This document shows, one piece after another, positions 6,584 through 14,558 of a stretch of DNA of 18,098 bases. The notes beneath the pieces are model-generated. The model was not told the DNA's origin, made no database searches, and worked only from the letters and a program-made list of their open reading frames with translations. The first letter of the stretch is position 1, and each line of letters starts with the position of its first letter. Both the position numbers and the translations under genes were made by a program. Source of the DNA: an uncultured Eubacteriales bacterium (GTDB lineage: Bacteria > Bacillota > Clostridia > Oscillospirales > CAG-382); assembly GCA_900546385.1 (NCBI GenBank), contig URCT01000044.1, forward strand, positions 1 through 18,098, written 5' to 3'.

Positions 6584-8806
6584 ATGCGCTTTAACGATTT
6601 ATATCCTTCTTCGGTCTTTATTGCACCGGAGGACAAAAGCTGCTCTGCTCCCTACATACGCAAGGTTTTCACGGCAGAAACACCGAAAAACGCCAAAATC
6701 ACCATTTGCGGACTCGGCTTTTTTGAGCTGTACCTAAACGGCAAAAAGGTGAGCGACGATGTGTTCGTTCCTGCCAACTCCCTGTACGAATACCGCGAAA
6801 ACAAGCACTTAAACTATCCGAACCATGACAAGTTCTCCTACCGCACCTATTCGGTGGAATACGATGTGACTGAGTACTTAAAAAGCGGCAAAAACACGCT
6901 TGTCGTGCTGCTTGGCAACGGCTGGTACGGCGACACCGGCAACCATGACGAGCATACCGACTTTTTCGGCACGGTGAAGCTGTGCTACAAGTTAAACTAT
7001 ACCGACAACAGCGGTGAAAAAGAAATCGTCAGCGACACGTCGCACAAGTGGAAGCCGAGCTTCATTGCGGAAAACCGCCTGTATCTCGGCGAAAAGCAGG
7101 ATATGCGGCTGTACGATGACCGCATTTTCGACGCAGACTATGACGATTCTGCCTGGCCAAACGTCGTAATCGCTTCTACGCCGGAATGCGAATGGGAAAT
7201 GCAGCATTTCCCGGCTGACAAGGTGATCGACACGTTCGTGCCGAAAGCCGTCGCTCACCTTGACGGTGTTACGGTATACGACTGCGGCGTGAATTTAACC
7301 GGTTATGTGGTTGTTCGCTGCGGCAAGGCCGGCGAAAGTATCGTCATCGAGCACGCCGAAGAGTTAAACGACGATTTCACGCTCGACAAGGTCACCTGTG
7401 CCTGCGACCGCAAGCCGGCACGCGATGAATACATTTCCGACGGCGTTCACGAGATGCATCCGCATTTCGCGTGGCACGGATTCCGCTATTTTACGTTAAC
7501 TGACAACGCAGAACCGGTCGAAGCGCACATGATTCATGCGGACATGAAGGTCACCTCGCATTTCGAGTGCGACAACGACATGTTAAACTGGCTGTACGAA
7601 ACGTATCTGCGCACGCAGCTGGAAAATATGCACTGCGGCGTGCCGTCCGACTGCCCGACGCGCGAGCGGCTCGGCTATACCGGCGACGGTCAGCTGTGTG
7701 CCGACGCGGCGCTTCTCATGATGGACGGACGCACGTTCTATGAAAAGTGGATGCAGGACATCGTAGACAGCCAATGCTCGCTCACCGGTCATGTCACGCA
7801 CACAGCGCCCTTCCAAGGCGGCGGAGGCGGCATCGGCGGCTGGGGTTCGGCCATCATCCATGTGCCGTATGTCTATTACAGCATTTACGGCGACGATTCG
7901 CTTATCAAAAAGCACTTCGGACGAATGCTTTCGTTCATGCGCTATCTCGATTCGCGCTGCGAAGCCGGCTTTATCGCAAGCGAAGAACCGGGCGGCTGGA
8001 ATCTCGGCGACTGGGGCTTTTCCAAGCAGGATGAGTTTATCATTCCGCAAAACTATGTCAACACATATTATTACATCAAAGATCTTGACGAAATGTGCGA
8101 AATGGCACCGCTTGTCGGCATGAGCGACCTTGTTCCCTCTTACCGCGAAAAAATCGAAGTCAGCAAAAAGGCCATGCACGCCGCTTACTTCTCCGCGCAG
8201 ACCGGCGATTTCTTCGGCGATTATCAGGGCGCAAACGCCTTTGCCACAGCTCTCGGCATCGGCGACGAGCGCACCTATCCGAATTTAGTCGCAAAATACA
8301 CAAAGACGCACGAATACGATACCGGCATTTTCGCGACCGACTTACTGACCGAGCTGCTCTTCAAGAACGGCAATGCCAAGCTTGCGTTTGAACTCATGAC
8401 CGCCGAGACCGATCTTTCCTTCGGCAACATGAAAAACGGCGGCGCGACCACGCTTTGGGAATATATGTGGGGCCCGATCGCCAAAACCATGTCACACAAT
8501 CATCCTATGTTCGGTGCATTGACGCGTCAGCTGTTCCACGGAGTTTTGGGCATCCGTCAGAGAGAAGGTACCTACGGCTACACCAATCTTGTCATCGACC
8601 CGGCTGTCATCGACGGATTAAATTACGCAAGCGGTCACATTGATACCGGTCACGGAAAGATCGGCGTTACCGTCAAACGCGGCAAGACAAACACATATTT
8701 CAAATTCGAGATCCCGCAAGGCGTCAAGGCCGTTTTCCGCTTCGAATACGACCACATTCCGCTGCATGAGGGCGTCAACGAATTTGATATGCAGCTCATC
8801 CAATAA
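6584..8806 (+). CDS. GH78 alpha-L-rhamnosidase
   Basis: The product is 740 aa and belongs to inverting alpha-L-rhamnosidases, which release terminal L-rhamnose from pectin fragments, saponins or flavonoid glycosides. Regions in order: N-terminal beta domain (about 30-200), the bacterial rhamnosidase beta domain (about 210-320), an (alpha/alpha)6 barrel (about 325-650) and a C-terminal beta sandwich (about 655-735). The DCPTRERLGYTGD block at 356-368 aligns with Bacillus RhaB, where Asp567, Glu572 and Asp579 are important: here Asp356, Glu361 and Asp368. GGWNLGDW is at 470-477. Glu626 in GATTLWEYMWG fits the catalytic base. There is no signal peptide, so it is cytoplasmic. It starts 18 nt after the galactosidase with an ideal GGAGG, and ends at a strong terminator. 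Family is secure; substrate is unknown. Confidence 0.95.
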   Translation: MRFNDLYPSSVFIAPEDKSCSAPYIRKVFTAETPKNAKITICGLGFFELYLNGKKVSDDVFVPANSLYEYRENKHLNYPNHDKFSYRTYSVEYDVTEYLKSGKNTLVVLLGNGWYGDTGNHDEHTDFFGTVKLCYKLNYTDNSGEKEIVSDTSHKWKPSFIAENRLYLGEKQDMRLYDDRIFDADYDDSAWPNVVIASTPECEWEMQHFPADKVIDTFVPKAVAHLDGVTVYDCGVNLTGYVVVRCGKAGESIVIEHAEELNDDFTLDKVTCACDRKPARDEYISDGVHEMHPHFAWHGFRYFTLTDNAEPVEAHMIHADMKVTSHFECDNDMLNWLYETYLRTQLENMHCGVPSDCPTRERLGYTGDGQLCADAALLMMDGRTFYEKWMQDIVDSQCSLTGHVTHTAPFQGGGGGIGGWGSAIIHVPYVYYSIYGDDSLIKKHFGRMLSFMRYLDSRCEAGFIASEEPGGWNLGDWGFSKQDEFIIPQNYVNTYYYIKDLDEMCEMAPLVGMSDLVPSYREKIEVSKKAMHAAYFSAQTGDFFGDYQGANAFATALGIGDERTYPNLVAKYTKTHEYDTGIFATDLLTELLFKNGNAKLAFELMTAETDLSFGNMKNGGATTLWEYMWGPIAKTMSHNHPMFGALTRQLFHGVLGIRQREGTYGYTNLVIDPAVIDGLNYASGHIDTGHGKIGVTVKRGKTNTYFKFEIPQGVKAVFRFEYDHIPLHEGVNEFDMQLIQ

Positions 8807-8814
8807 AGCCTTTC

Positions 8815-8855
8815 AAAAGCTGTGCAGAACCGAAGCGCGTTTGCACAGCTTTTTT
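8815..8855 (+). terminator. Strong intrinsic terminator of the glycosidase operon
   Basis: AAAAGCTGTGCA (8815-8826) pairs with TGCACAGCTTTT (8842-8853) over 12 bp with a 15-nt loop, running into a T run. Confidence 0.93.
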
Positions 8856-8887
8856 GCGCGATTTTTTCGCATTTTTGACTATATACC

Positions 8888-8916
8888 TTGACAAACTTCC
8901 TATTTTATTGTATAAT
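8888..8916 (+). promoter_or_regulatory. Consensus sigma-A promoter of rny
   Basis: TTGACA (8888-8893), 17-nt spacer, TATAAT (8911-8916), a perfect consensus. Transcription would start near 8923, giving a leader of about 240 nt. Confidence 0.92.
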
Positions 8917-8922
8917 AATCAT

Positions 8923-9161
8923 GTTAAGGGTACAAAATAATACAATTATTTTTATCATTACTTTACAAGTGCCTTACCGTATAAAACGTGCGCACTTTAT
9001 ATATACATTGATTTTGATACCATACCAAAATTTGATATATATGTAATTTTATGAGGATAGATATGCGTTCCTTCTGCTCCGTCGGGACGAGACGTCACTT
9101 TTATACACTTTTGTAAGACACCTGTTTTGTTAATTTTTATGACGAAGGAGGTGCTTTTATT
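8923..9161 (+). promoter_or_regulatory. Long AT-rich 5' leader of rny
   Basis: The leader is far richer in A and T than the genes around it. I see an all-AT hairpin AAAATAAT-ACA-ATTATTTT (8934-8952), AAGTGC/GCACTT (8967-8972/8992-8997), and ATTTTG/CAAAAT with a 9-nt loop near 9013-9035. None is followed by a clean terminator T run, so it does not look like a classical attenuator. A small ORF lies at 9063-9116. It matches no riboswitch class that I can recognise. Confidence 0.5.
9063..9116 (+). CDS. Possible 17-aa leader ORF upstream of rny
   Basis: ATG preceded by TGAGGATAG, a plausible ribosome site with about 4-6 nt spacing, then 17 codons (MRSFCSVGTRRHFYTLL) and TAA. It ends 45 nt before the rny start. 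It has two adjacent arginines but no strong run of one amino acid. It could be a leader peptide or chance. No homologue is known to me. Confidence 0.25.
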   Translation: MRSFCSVGTRRHFYTLL

Positions 9162-10715
9162 TTGCATACTTTAACAATTATCGGTATCGTCGTGATCGTG
9201 CTTGCCGTTGTTGCTGCTGTTTTTGCCGGTGTATACTGCAAAAACGCCTTAAAAAAAGCCAAGCAATACAGTGCGGAAGCCGAAAACGAGAAAAAACGCA
9301 TTTTGGATGAGGCACAAAAGGCTGCCGAAACCAAGAAAAAAGAGGCTTTGATTGAAGCCAAAGAAGAAATCTTAAAAAACAAAAACGAAACGGAACGGGA
9401 ACTCAAGGATCGCCGCAACGAGGTGGCGCGCCTTGAAAAACACGCCCAACAGAAAGAAGAATCTCTCGACAAGAAAATCGAGAGCTACGAACACAAGGAA
9501 GAGCTGCTTGCCGCGCGTTCGCAGAAGTTGACCGAACGTGAGGATGAGCTTGCCGGTCTGATCGAGGACGAAATGAAGAAGCTTGAAGAAATTTCCGGCT
9601 TCACGTCCGAACAAGCCAAGGAATACATTCTCGACCGTGTGGAATCCGAGGTGCGCCACGAGGCGGCCATGAAGATTTCCGCCATCGAGCAGGAATACAA
9701 AGACGAGGCCGAAAACAAGGCACGCGGCATTATTTCGCTTGCTATTCAACGCTGTGCATCGGAATTTGTCTGTGAATCCACCGTTTCGGCGGTCGATCTT
9801 CCCAATGACGAAATGAAAGGCCGCATCATCGGCCGCGAAGGACGCAACATCCGCGCCATCGAAACACTCACCGGCGTTGACCTCATCATCGACGACACGC
9901 CCGAAGCCATCACGGTTTCCAGCTTTGACCCGGTGCGCCGCGAAATCGCACGCTTATCGCTCGAAAAGCTCATTTCGGACGGCCGTATCCATCCGGCACG
10001 CATTGAAGAAATGGTCGAAAAGAGCCGCCGCGAGGTCGAACAGATCATCAAGCAGTCCGGCGAACAGGCGACTTTTGAAACCGGCATCCACGGCATCAAT
10101 CCCGAGCTTATCAAGATTTTGGGCAGACTCCGCTACCGCACCAGCTACGGTCAGAATGTGCTTGTACATTCGATTGAAGTGTCGCACATTGCCGGCATGA
10201 TGGCCGCCGAGCTTGGCGCAGACGTTACGCTTGCCAAGCGTGCCGGTCTGTTACACGATATCGGTAAGGCGGTTGACCACGAAATGGAAGGTTCGCACAT
10301 TCAAATCGGTGTGGATCTTGCCAAGAAATATCATGAAAACGCTGAAGTCATCCACGCCATTGAGGCTCACCACGGCGATGTCGAGGCAAGAACCCTTATC
10401 GCCATGCTTGTGCAGGCGGCAGACGCCATTTCGGCGGCTCGTCCGGGCGCAAGACGCGAGAATTTGGAATCCTACATCAAGCGTTTGCAGAAGCTTGAAG
10501 AGATTGCCACCGGTTTTGAGGGCGTCGAAAAATGCTTTGCCATCCAGGCAGGCCACGAGATTCGCATCATGGTCAAGCCCGAAAAGGTCAACGACGACGA
10601 TATGGTCTTCCTTGCCCGTGATATTGCCAAGCGCATTGAAGATGAGCTTGAGTATCCGGGTCAGATCAAGGTCATGCTGATTCGCGAGAACCGTCAGGTG
10701 GATTACGCAAAATAA
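9162..10715 (+). CDS. rny: Ribonuclease Y
   Basis: The product is 517 aa, the usual length for RNase Y, the membrane-anchored endoribonuclease that starts mRNA decay in many Bacillota. One N-terminal membrane helix (about 4-26) is followed by a long charged coiled coil (about 30-150), a KH RNA-binding domain with GRIIGREGRNIRAIE from residue 220, and an HD domain (about 333-426) with HSIEVSHIAG and LLHDIGKAVDHE, metal-binding His365-Asp366. The start codon is TTG; it is chosen because a near-perfect AAGGAGGTG (9145-9153) sits 8 nt before it and the membrane helix begins right after. It has its own consensus promoter and a terminator, with no gene between promoter and start other than the tiny leader ORF. 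Confidence 0.97.
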   Translation: MHTLTIIGIVVIVLAVVAAVFAGVYCKNALKKAKQYSAEAENEKKRILDEAQKAAETKKKEALIEAKEEILKNKNETERELKDRRNEVARLEKHAQQKEESLDKKIESYEHKEELLAARSQKLTEREDELAGLIEDEMKKLEEISGFTSEQAKEYILDRVESEVRHEAAMKISAIEQEYKDEAENKARGIISLAIQRCASEFVCESTVSAVDLPNDEMKGRIIGREGRNIRAIETLTGVDLIIDDTPEAITVSSFDPVRREIARLSLEKLISDGRIHPARIEEMVEKSRREVEQIIKQSGEQATFETGIHGINPELIKILGRLRYRTSYGQNVLVHSIEVSHIAGMMAAELGADVTLAKRAGLLHDIGKAVDHEMEGSHIQIGVDLAKKYHENAEVIHAIEAHHGDVEARTLIAMLVQAADAISAARPGARRENLESYIKRLQKLEEIATGFEGVEKCFAIQAGHEIRIMVKPEKVNDDDMVFLARDIAKRIEDELEYPGQIKVMLIRENRQVDYAK

Positions 10716-10769
10716 ATGTCACCGGAGGACTTGCGGCCGCAGCCGCAACGGTCGGAAAAGGTGTCGAGT

Positions 10770-10805
10770 GCGCTCGGTTTGATTTTGAAACCGAGCGCCA
10801 TTTTT
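10770..10805 (+). terminator. Intrinsic terminator of rny
   Basis: GCGCTCGGTTT (10770-10780) pairs with AAACCGAGCGC (10788-10798), 11 bp with a 7-nt loop, followed by CATTTTTA. A smaller hairpin TTGCGGC-CGCA-GCCGCAA lies upstream at 10731-10748. Confidence 0.85.
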
Positions 10806-10828
10806 ATGCTCATTTTAAGGAGGGTGCT

Positions 10829-12166
10829 ATGAAACAAAGAATTCAATTATCGGATCATTTCACGTTTTCGCGGCTTATCCGCTTTGTTTTGCCGTCGATT
10901 GCCATGATGCTTTGCACGTCGCTGTACAGCATTGTGGACGGCTTTTTTGTTTCAAATTATGTGGGCAAAACCTCGTTTGCTGCCGTCAATTTAATGATGC
11001 CAGTGCTGATGGCTGTCGCCGCAATCGGTTTTATGATCGGGACGGGCGGTACGGCAATCGTGGCACGCAAGCTCGGCGAAGGTGAAAAAGAAAATGCCAA
11101 CCGCTATTTCTCTATGCTTGTATATGTGGGAATTTTGTTAAGCACGATTGTTTCTGTGGCTGGTTTTGTCTTTATGCCGAGCATTGCCCGTCTTTTGAAG
11201 GCTGACGGAAAACTCCTTGAGGACAGCGTTTTATACGGGCGTATTCTGTTTGCATTTCTTCCGGCATCTGCACTGCAAAACATTTTTCAAGCCTTTTTCG
11301 TCACTGCCGAAAAGCCGCATTTGAGCTTCCGCTTTTCGGTCGGTGCGGGTCTTGCCAATATGCTTCTCGACTATCTGTTTGTCGGCGTGTTCGAATGGGG
11401 TCTTGCCGGTGCGGCGGTTGCAACCGGAATCGGGCAGATTATTGGCGGCATACTGCCGCTTATCTACTTTGCGCTGCCCAACAACAGCCTGTTGCAGTTA
11501 GTCAAAACCGGCTTTGAAAGCCGCGTTTTGTTACAGTCCTTCGGCAACGGATCCTCGGAAATGGTTTCGACTATTTCCTCGTCAATTGTGGGAATTTTCT
11601 ACAACTATCAGCTGCTGCGCTTTGCCGGTGAGGACGGTGTGGCGGCTTACGGCGTTATCATGTATGTTAATTTCATCTTTGCCGCCATTTTCATCGGCTA
11701 TGCGATTGGGTCTGCGCCGCTTGTCAGCTATCACTACGGTGCTGAAAACCATGCAGAGCTTACCAATTTATACCGCAAGAGCCTTTCGCTTATCGGCATT
11801 GTGAGCGTTGTGATGTTTGCGCTGTCGGAACTGCTTTCCTCTCCGCTTGTAAGCTTATATGTCAGCTACGATAAAGAGCTTTTCGACATGACGGTAAACG
11901 GCTTTCGCATTTACTCGACCATGTTCCTCATCTTGGGCTTCAACATTTGGGGTTCATCGTTCTTCACGGCACTCGGAAACGGCGTTGTTTCAGCGTTGAT
12001 TTCGTTTTTGCGCACGCTGGTGTTCCAGCTTGCGTCGCTCATCCTTCTGCCGGAATTATGGCATATCGACGGCGTTTGGTGGTCGGCCGTGGTTGCAGAG
12101 GTGTTGGCGTTGGTTTTGACAGTATTCTTCTTGGTCTGCAAGAAAAAGAAATACCATTACGCCTAA
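10829..12166 (+). CDS. MATE family efflux transporter
   Basis: The product is 445 aa with about twelve hydrophobic segments spread in two halves, the normal size and layout of MATE (multidrug and toxic compound extrusion) transporters, which export cationic drugs or metabolites in exchange for Na+ or H+. The N-terminal block FVLPSIAMMLCTSLYSIVDG and the following GTGGTAIVARKLGEGEKENA loop are typical of the MepA-like branch found in Clostridia. The pattern recurs in the second half (GSAPLVSYHYGAENHAE). A short Lys-rich tail ends the protein. AAGGAGG precedes the ATG. It starts 24 nt after the rny terminator and I see no good promoter in that gap, so it may depend on read-through or on a weak promoter inside 10740-10800. 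Substrate cannot be told from sequence. Confidence 0.93.
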   Translation: MKQRIQLSDHFTFSRLIRFVLPSIAMMLCTSLYSIVDGFFVSNYVGKTSFAAVNLMMPVLMAVAAIGFMIGTGGTAIVARKLGEGEKENANRYFSMLVYVGILLSTIVSVAGFVFMPSIARLLKADGKLLEDSVLYGRILFAFLPASALQNIFQAFFVTAEKPHLSFRFSVGAGLANMLLDYLFVGVFEWGLAGAAVATGIGQIIGGILPLIYFALPNNSLLQLVKTGFESRVLLQSFGNGSSEMVSTISSSIVGIFYNYQLLRFAGEDGVAAYGVIMYVNFIFAAIFIGYAIGSAPLVSYHYGAENHAELTNLYRKSLSLIGIVSVVMFALSELLSSPLVSLYVSYDKELFDMTVNGFRIYSTMFLILGFNIWGSSFFTALGNGVVSALISFLRTLVFQLASLILLPELWHIDGVWWSAVVAEVLALVLTVFFLVCKKKKYHYA

Positions 12167-12178
12167 AATCGCATAGAC

Positions 12179-12214
12179 AAAAGCACGGCGAACAACGCGT
12201 TCTCCGTGCTTTTT
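12179..12214. terminator. Bidirectional terminator between converging genes
   Basis: AAAAGCACGG (12179-12188) pairs with CCGTGCTTTT (12204-12213), with a further short GAAC/GTTC pairing in the loop. A and T runs on both sides serve the MATE gene (+) and the DUF975-like gene (-). Confidence 0.85.
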
Positions 12215-12232
12215 ATTGACCTATGTAACCGT

Positions 12233-13201
12233 TTAGACGTTCTGGTTAAAATTCTGGTTGGGGTTCTGCGGATAATTTGGATTTTGGTTGAAATTCGGAT
12301 TCGGATTGAAGTTTTGGTTCATGTTCGGATTCTGCTGATAGTTCGGATTCTGATTGAAGTTTTGGTTTTGATTGAAATTCGGGTTCGGGTTCATGTTGTT
12401 ATACGGAGTCTGACGCGGCTGAACCGGCATTTCAAAGAAAGCTGCCTGATACAGACCGGTGAAAATCGGTGCGAACAAGCTGTACGCAAGTGAAACAAGA
12501 AGAGCGATGATCGCGAACAACACACCGATATACGGAATTTTGCCTAACATGGACAAAACGAAATAAATCACATAAAAGCCGCCGACAAGGATGAGATCCG
12601 CAAGGAACATCTGGCCTTTTTTGCCTTTTGTCAACTGCTTGGAAAGACGAAGTGCTGCCGTTGCATTGACATCCGGACGGGTAATGAGGATATACGGTGT
12701 GAAACGGTATTCATACGACTTGTAAATTGCCGGAATAAAACCGATAACAGCGACGAGGAGCCAAACAACAGTCGCACCGAGCGTTGCTGCCAAGGAAGAA
12801 CCGTAGCCATAGCCATAGCCGCCGAAAGCTCTGAAAAGGCCGCCGCTGAGAAGTGCCGGAACGAAGCCGAAATAGATAGCCACGATAGCGAGCAACGACC
12901 AAATCATTTCCCACAAGGACTTCCAAGCCATACCGCCGGCAAAGCGGAAGAAGGATTTGCCGGATTTGCAGCCTTCAAAAATCTGATCCGCGTTGACTTC
13001 GCTGCCTTTTAAGCCATCCAAATACACTTTTGTCATGCCGCATTGGATTACCATCACAAAGGCAATGCCGATCGGCAAAAAGCCTAATGAAAACAGGATC
13101 GAAATGACCGAAATGAATCCGACAAGAAGGGACAGACCCCATAACCGAATGGGTTTGCTTTTGAGTACGCCGAATGCGCGTTTGTATGCTTCTGCAAACA
13201 T
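12233..13201 (-). CDS. DUF975-like integral membrane protein with Asn-alternating tail
   Basis: The product is 322 aa. Residues 1-258 hold about five or six membrane segments (about 20-55, 96-120, 140-160, 200-220, 225-255), and the order FGVLKSKPIRLWGLSLLVGFI ... SYEYRFTPYILITRPDVNATAALRLSKQLTKGKKGQMFLADL fits DUF975 family membrane proteins of Clostridia and bacilli, whose function is unknown. A short GYGYGYG run lies at 128-134. From about 264 to 322 the protein is low-complexity: Asn stands at nearly every second residue, alternating with Pro, Gln, Phe, Tyr and Met. The tail would be cytoplasmic or extracellular depending on topology. AAAGGAG precedes the ATG, and it has its own promoter. 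It is monocistronic and ends at the shared terminator. Confidence 0.85.
   Translation of the reverse strand: MFAEAYKRAFGVLKSKPIRLWGLSLLVGFISVISILFSLGFLPIGIAFVMVIQCGMTKVYLDGLKGSEVNADQIFEGCKSGKSFFRFAGGMAWKSLWEMIWSLLAIVAIYFGFVPALLSGGLFRAFGGYGYGYGSSLAATLGATVVWLLVAVIGFIPAIYKSYEYRFTPYILITRPDVNATAALRLSKQLTKGKKGQMFLADLILVGGFYVIYFVLSMLGKIPYIGVLFAIIALLVSLAYSLFAPIFTGLYQAAFFEMPVQPRQTPYNNMNPNPNFNQNQNFNQNPNYQQNPNMNQNFNPNPNFNQNPNYPQNPNQNFNQNV
12240..12411 (-). repeat. Degenerate coding repeat for the N-x alternating tail
   Basis: The stretch encodes residues 264-322 of the DUF975-like protein. Minus-strand units such as AACCCGAATTTCAATCAA and AATCCGAACTATCAGCAG recur with varied third bases. The varied codon choice suggests selection on the protein pattern rather than recent slippage copying. 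Confidence 0.7.
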
Positions 13202-13256
13202 AACTCACAGCTCCTTTAATAAATGTTTTTTGCGAAACCGGATGGTTTCTTGTATC

Positions 13257-13285
13257 ATTATACCATACGCCGGTCAAATAGTCAA
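13257..13285 (-). promoter_or_regulatory. Promoter of the DUF975-like gene, with inverted repeat
   Basis: On the minus strand TTGACT (13280-13285), 17-nt spacer, TATAAT (13257-13262). The -35 lies inside the inverted repeat CCGGT-N10-ACCGG (13270-13289), a possible operator. The 5' UTR contains a GAAACC-GGAT-GGTTTC hairpin (13234-13249) shortly before the ribosome site. Confidence 0.8.
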
Positions 13286-13317
13286 CCGGTTTTACAATTG
13301 ATTGCGAATTTTTGGGG

Positions 13318-14526
13318 TTATTTTGCGTTTCTCTGCAGGCTTAAGCTGCGCGGAATATACTTGCCGCTGACGAAATCCACGCCGCGCGTGATGCTGTAGC
13401 CGTCGTACAATTCGATCTGCTGTCCCGTGCAGCGATCCTGCAGATAGTATTCGCGGCGCTGCTCGAAATCGACGCCGTTCCACACTGCACAACCGGCGTT
13501 GAGGTACAGCACATCGTGTTCGCTGTCATAGGAGGCGTTCGGCATATCGCTGTCAAAATTGTAATGTGTATGTCCCGAAACATGGATAAGACCCGGATGA
13601 CGATTGAAAATCTCCGTTAACTCTGCGTCATCAAGCACAAACTGCATTCCGAAGCGTTCGGCCGAACAGCCGACCGTTCCCTTTTGGTGGTAGTGCGTCA
13701 GAACAAAGCGGATTTGGCCATCGCTCTCACAAAGCTTCTTGTCGAGCCATGCGCGCTGTGCTTCGCCGACTTCAAAATGGTTGTTCACATCGTTGGCGTT
13801 GAGTACAAGCACCTGTGTGCCGTCCGGAAGTCTGCCTTCAAAATAGTTTTTGTCGGTAAGGCCGTCGGTTTTGGCGCCAAGCGCGTTATCGTGCGCACAC
13901 TGCCATTCGAAAAAGGCGTGCATTTCGGCAAAATGCGGTGTGGCACCCGGCTTATACGGGCTGTAATCGTGGTTGCCGGAGCAGACAAACACCGGGATGC
14001 CGGCGAAGCTTTCGGCAAGCAGCTTTTGCGCCTCGGCAAACTCTTCGGGATACGAATTATCCGTGATATCGCCCGAAATGAGCACCGCTTCCGGCTTTAC
14101 GCCGGCAATATACGAAAAAGCCGCGCGGCGGTTCTCGTCGTTATGGAAATACCGGCCGCCGACATGGATATCGCTGGTGGCAAAAAAGACCTTTTTGGGT
14201 GTCTGCGCCGCAAGCTGCTTGCTTTCGGGAATATCGAAGCGCAGCTCGGGCAGGACGATTTCGTGACCGCAATCGTTGTAAACGCGGCAAATAAGCGTTT
14301 TTGCCTGTTCCGGAATCAAAAGGCCGTCCCGAAGCGTATACGAGGCTTTGCCGTCCGAAAGCGGCACAAGGCGAATCGGAAGGCAGTTTTCAAGCGCCTT
14401 TCCGGTTTCGTCCGCCCAGGCAAGCGACGCCATAACGGCCTGCGGAATGCTGATTTCGATGTCTGCACCGGCATTTCCCGGAAGCGCATCGTGGAATTTT
14501 ACGTTAAAATACAGTGTGTCTGCCAT
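13318..14526 (-). CDS. Metallophosphoesterase (calcineurin-like) with extra N-terminal domain
   Basis: The product is 402 aa. All five calcineurin-like motifs are visible: SDIHVGG (Asp119, His121), SGDITD (Asp153), SGNHD (Asn185, His186), LTHYH (His278) and SGHTHYN (His319, His321). It should therefore be a di-metal phosphoesterase; substrates in this superfamily range from cyclic nucleotides to phosphoproteins and nucleic acids, so no substrate is given. About 110 residues before the catalytic domain look like a beta-rich domain that I do not recognise. No signal peptide is seen. GCGAGGT precedes the ATG. It is the last gene of the LUD-trmL-M50-scpA unit, 32 nt after scpA, in the place where scpB often sits. 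No clear terminator follows; the next feature is the promoter at 13257-13285. Confidence 0.88.
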   Translation of the reverse strand: MADTLYFNVKFHDALPGNAGADIEISIPQAVMASLAWADETGKALENCLPIRLVPLSDGKASYTLRDGLLIPEQAKTLICRVYNDCGHEIVLPELRFDIPESKQLAAQTPKKVFFATSDIHVGGRYFHNDENRRAAFSYIAGVKPEAVLISGDITDNSYPEEFAEAQKLLAESFAGIPVFVCSGNHDYSPYKPGATPHFAEMHAFFEWQCAHDNALGAKTDGLTDKNYFEGRLPDGTQVLVLNANDVNNHFEVGEAQRAWLDKKLCESDGQIRFVLTHYHQKGTVGCSAERFGMQFVLDDAELTEIFNRHPGLIHVSGHTHYNFDSDMPNASYDSEHDVLYLNAGCAVWNGVDFEQRREYYLQDRCTGQQIELYDGYSITRGVDFVSGKYIPRSLSLQRNAK

Positions 14527-14558
14527 TTTATGTACCTCGCTTTTACTTATTTTCGTAT

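Noticed and set aside
12240..12411. Repetitive DNA that might suggest a CRISPR array or minisatellite
   Set aside because: Repeats are degenerate, without spacers, in frame, and encode the Asn-rich tail of a protein.
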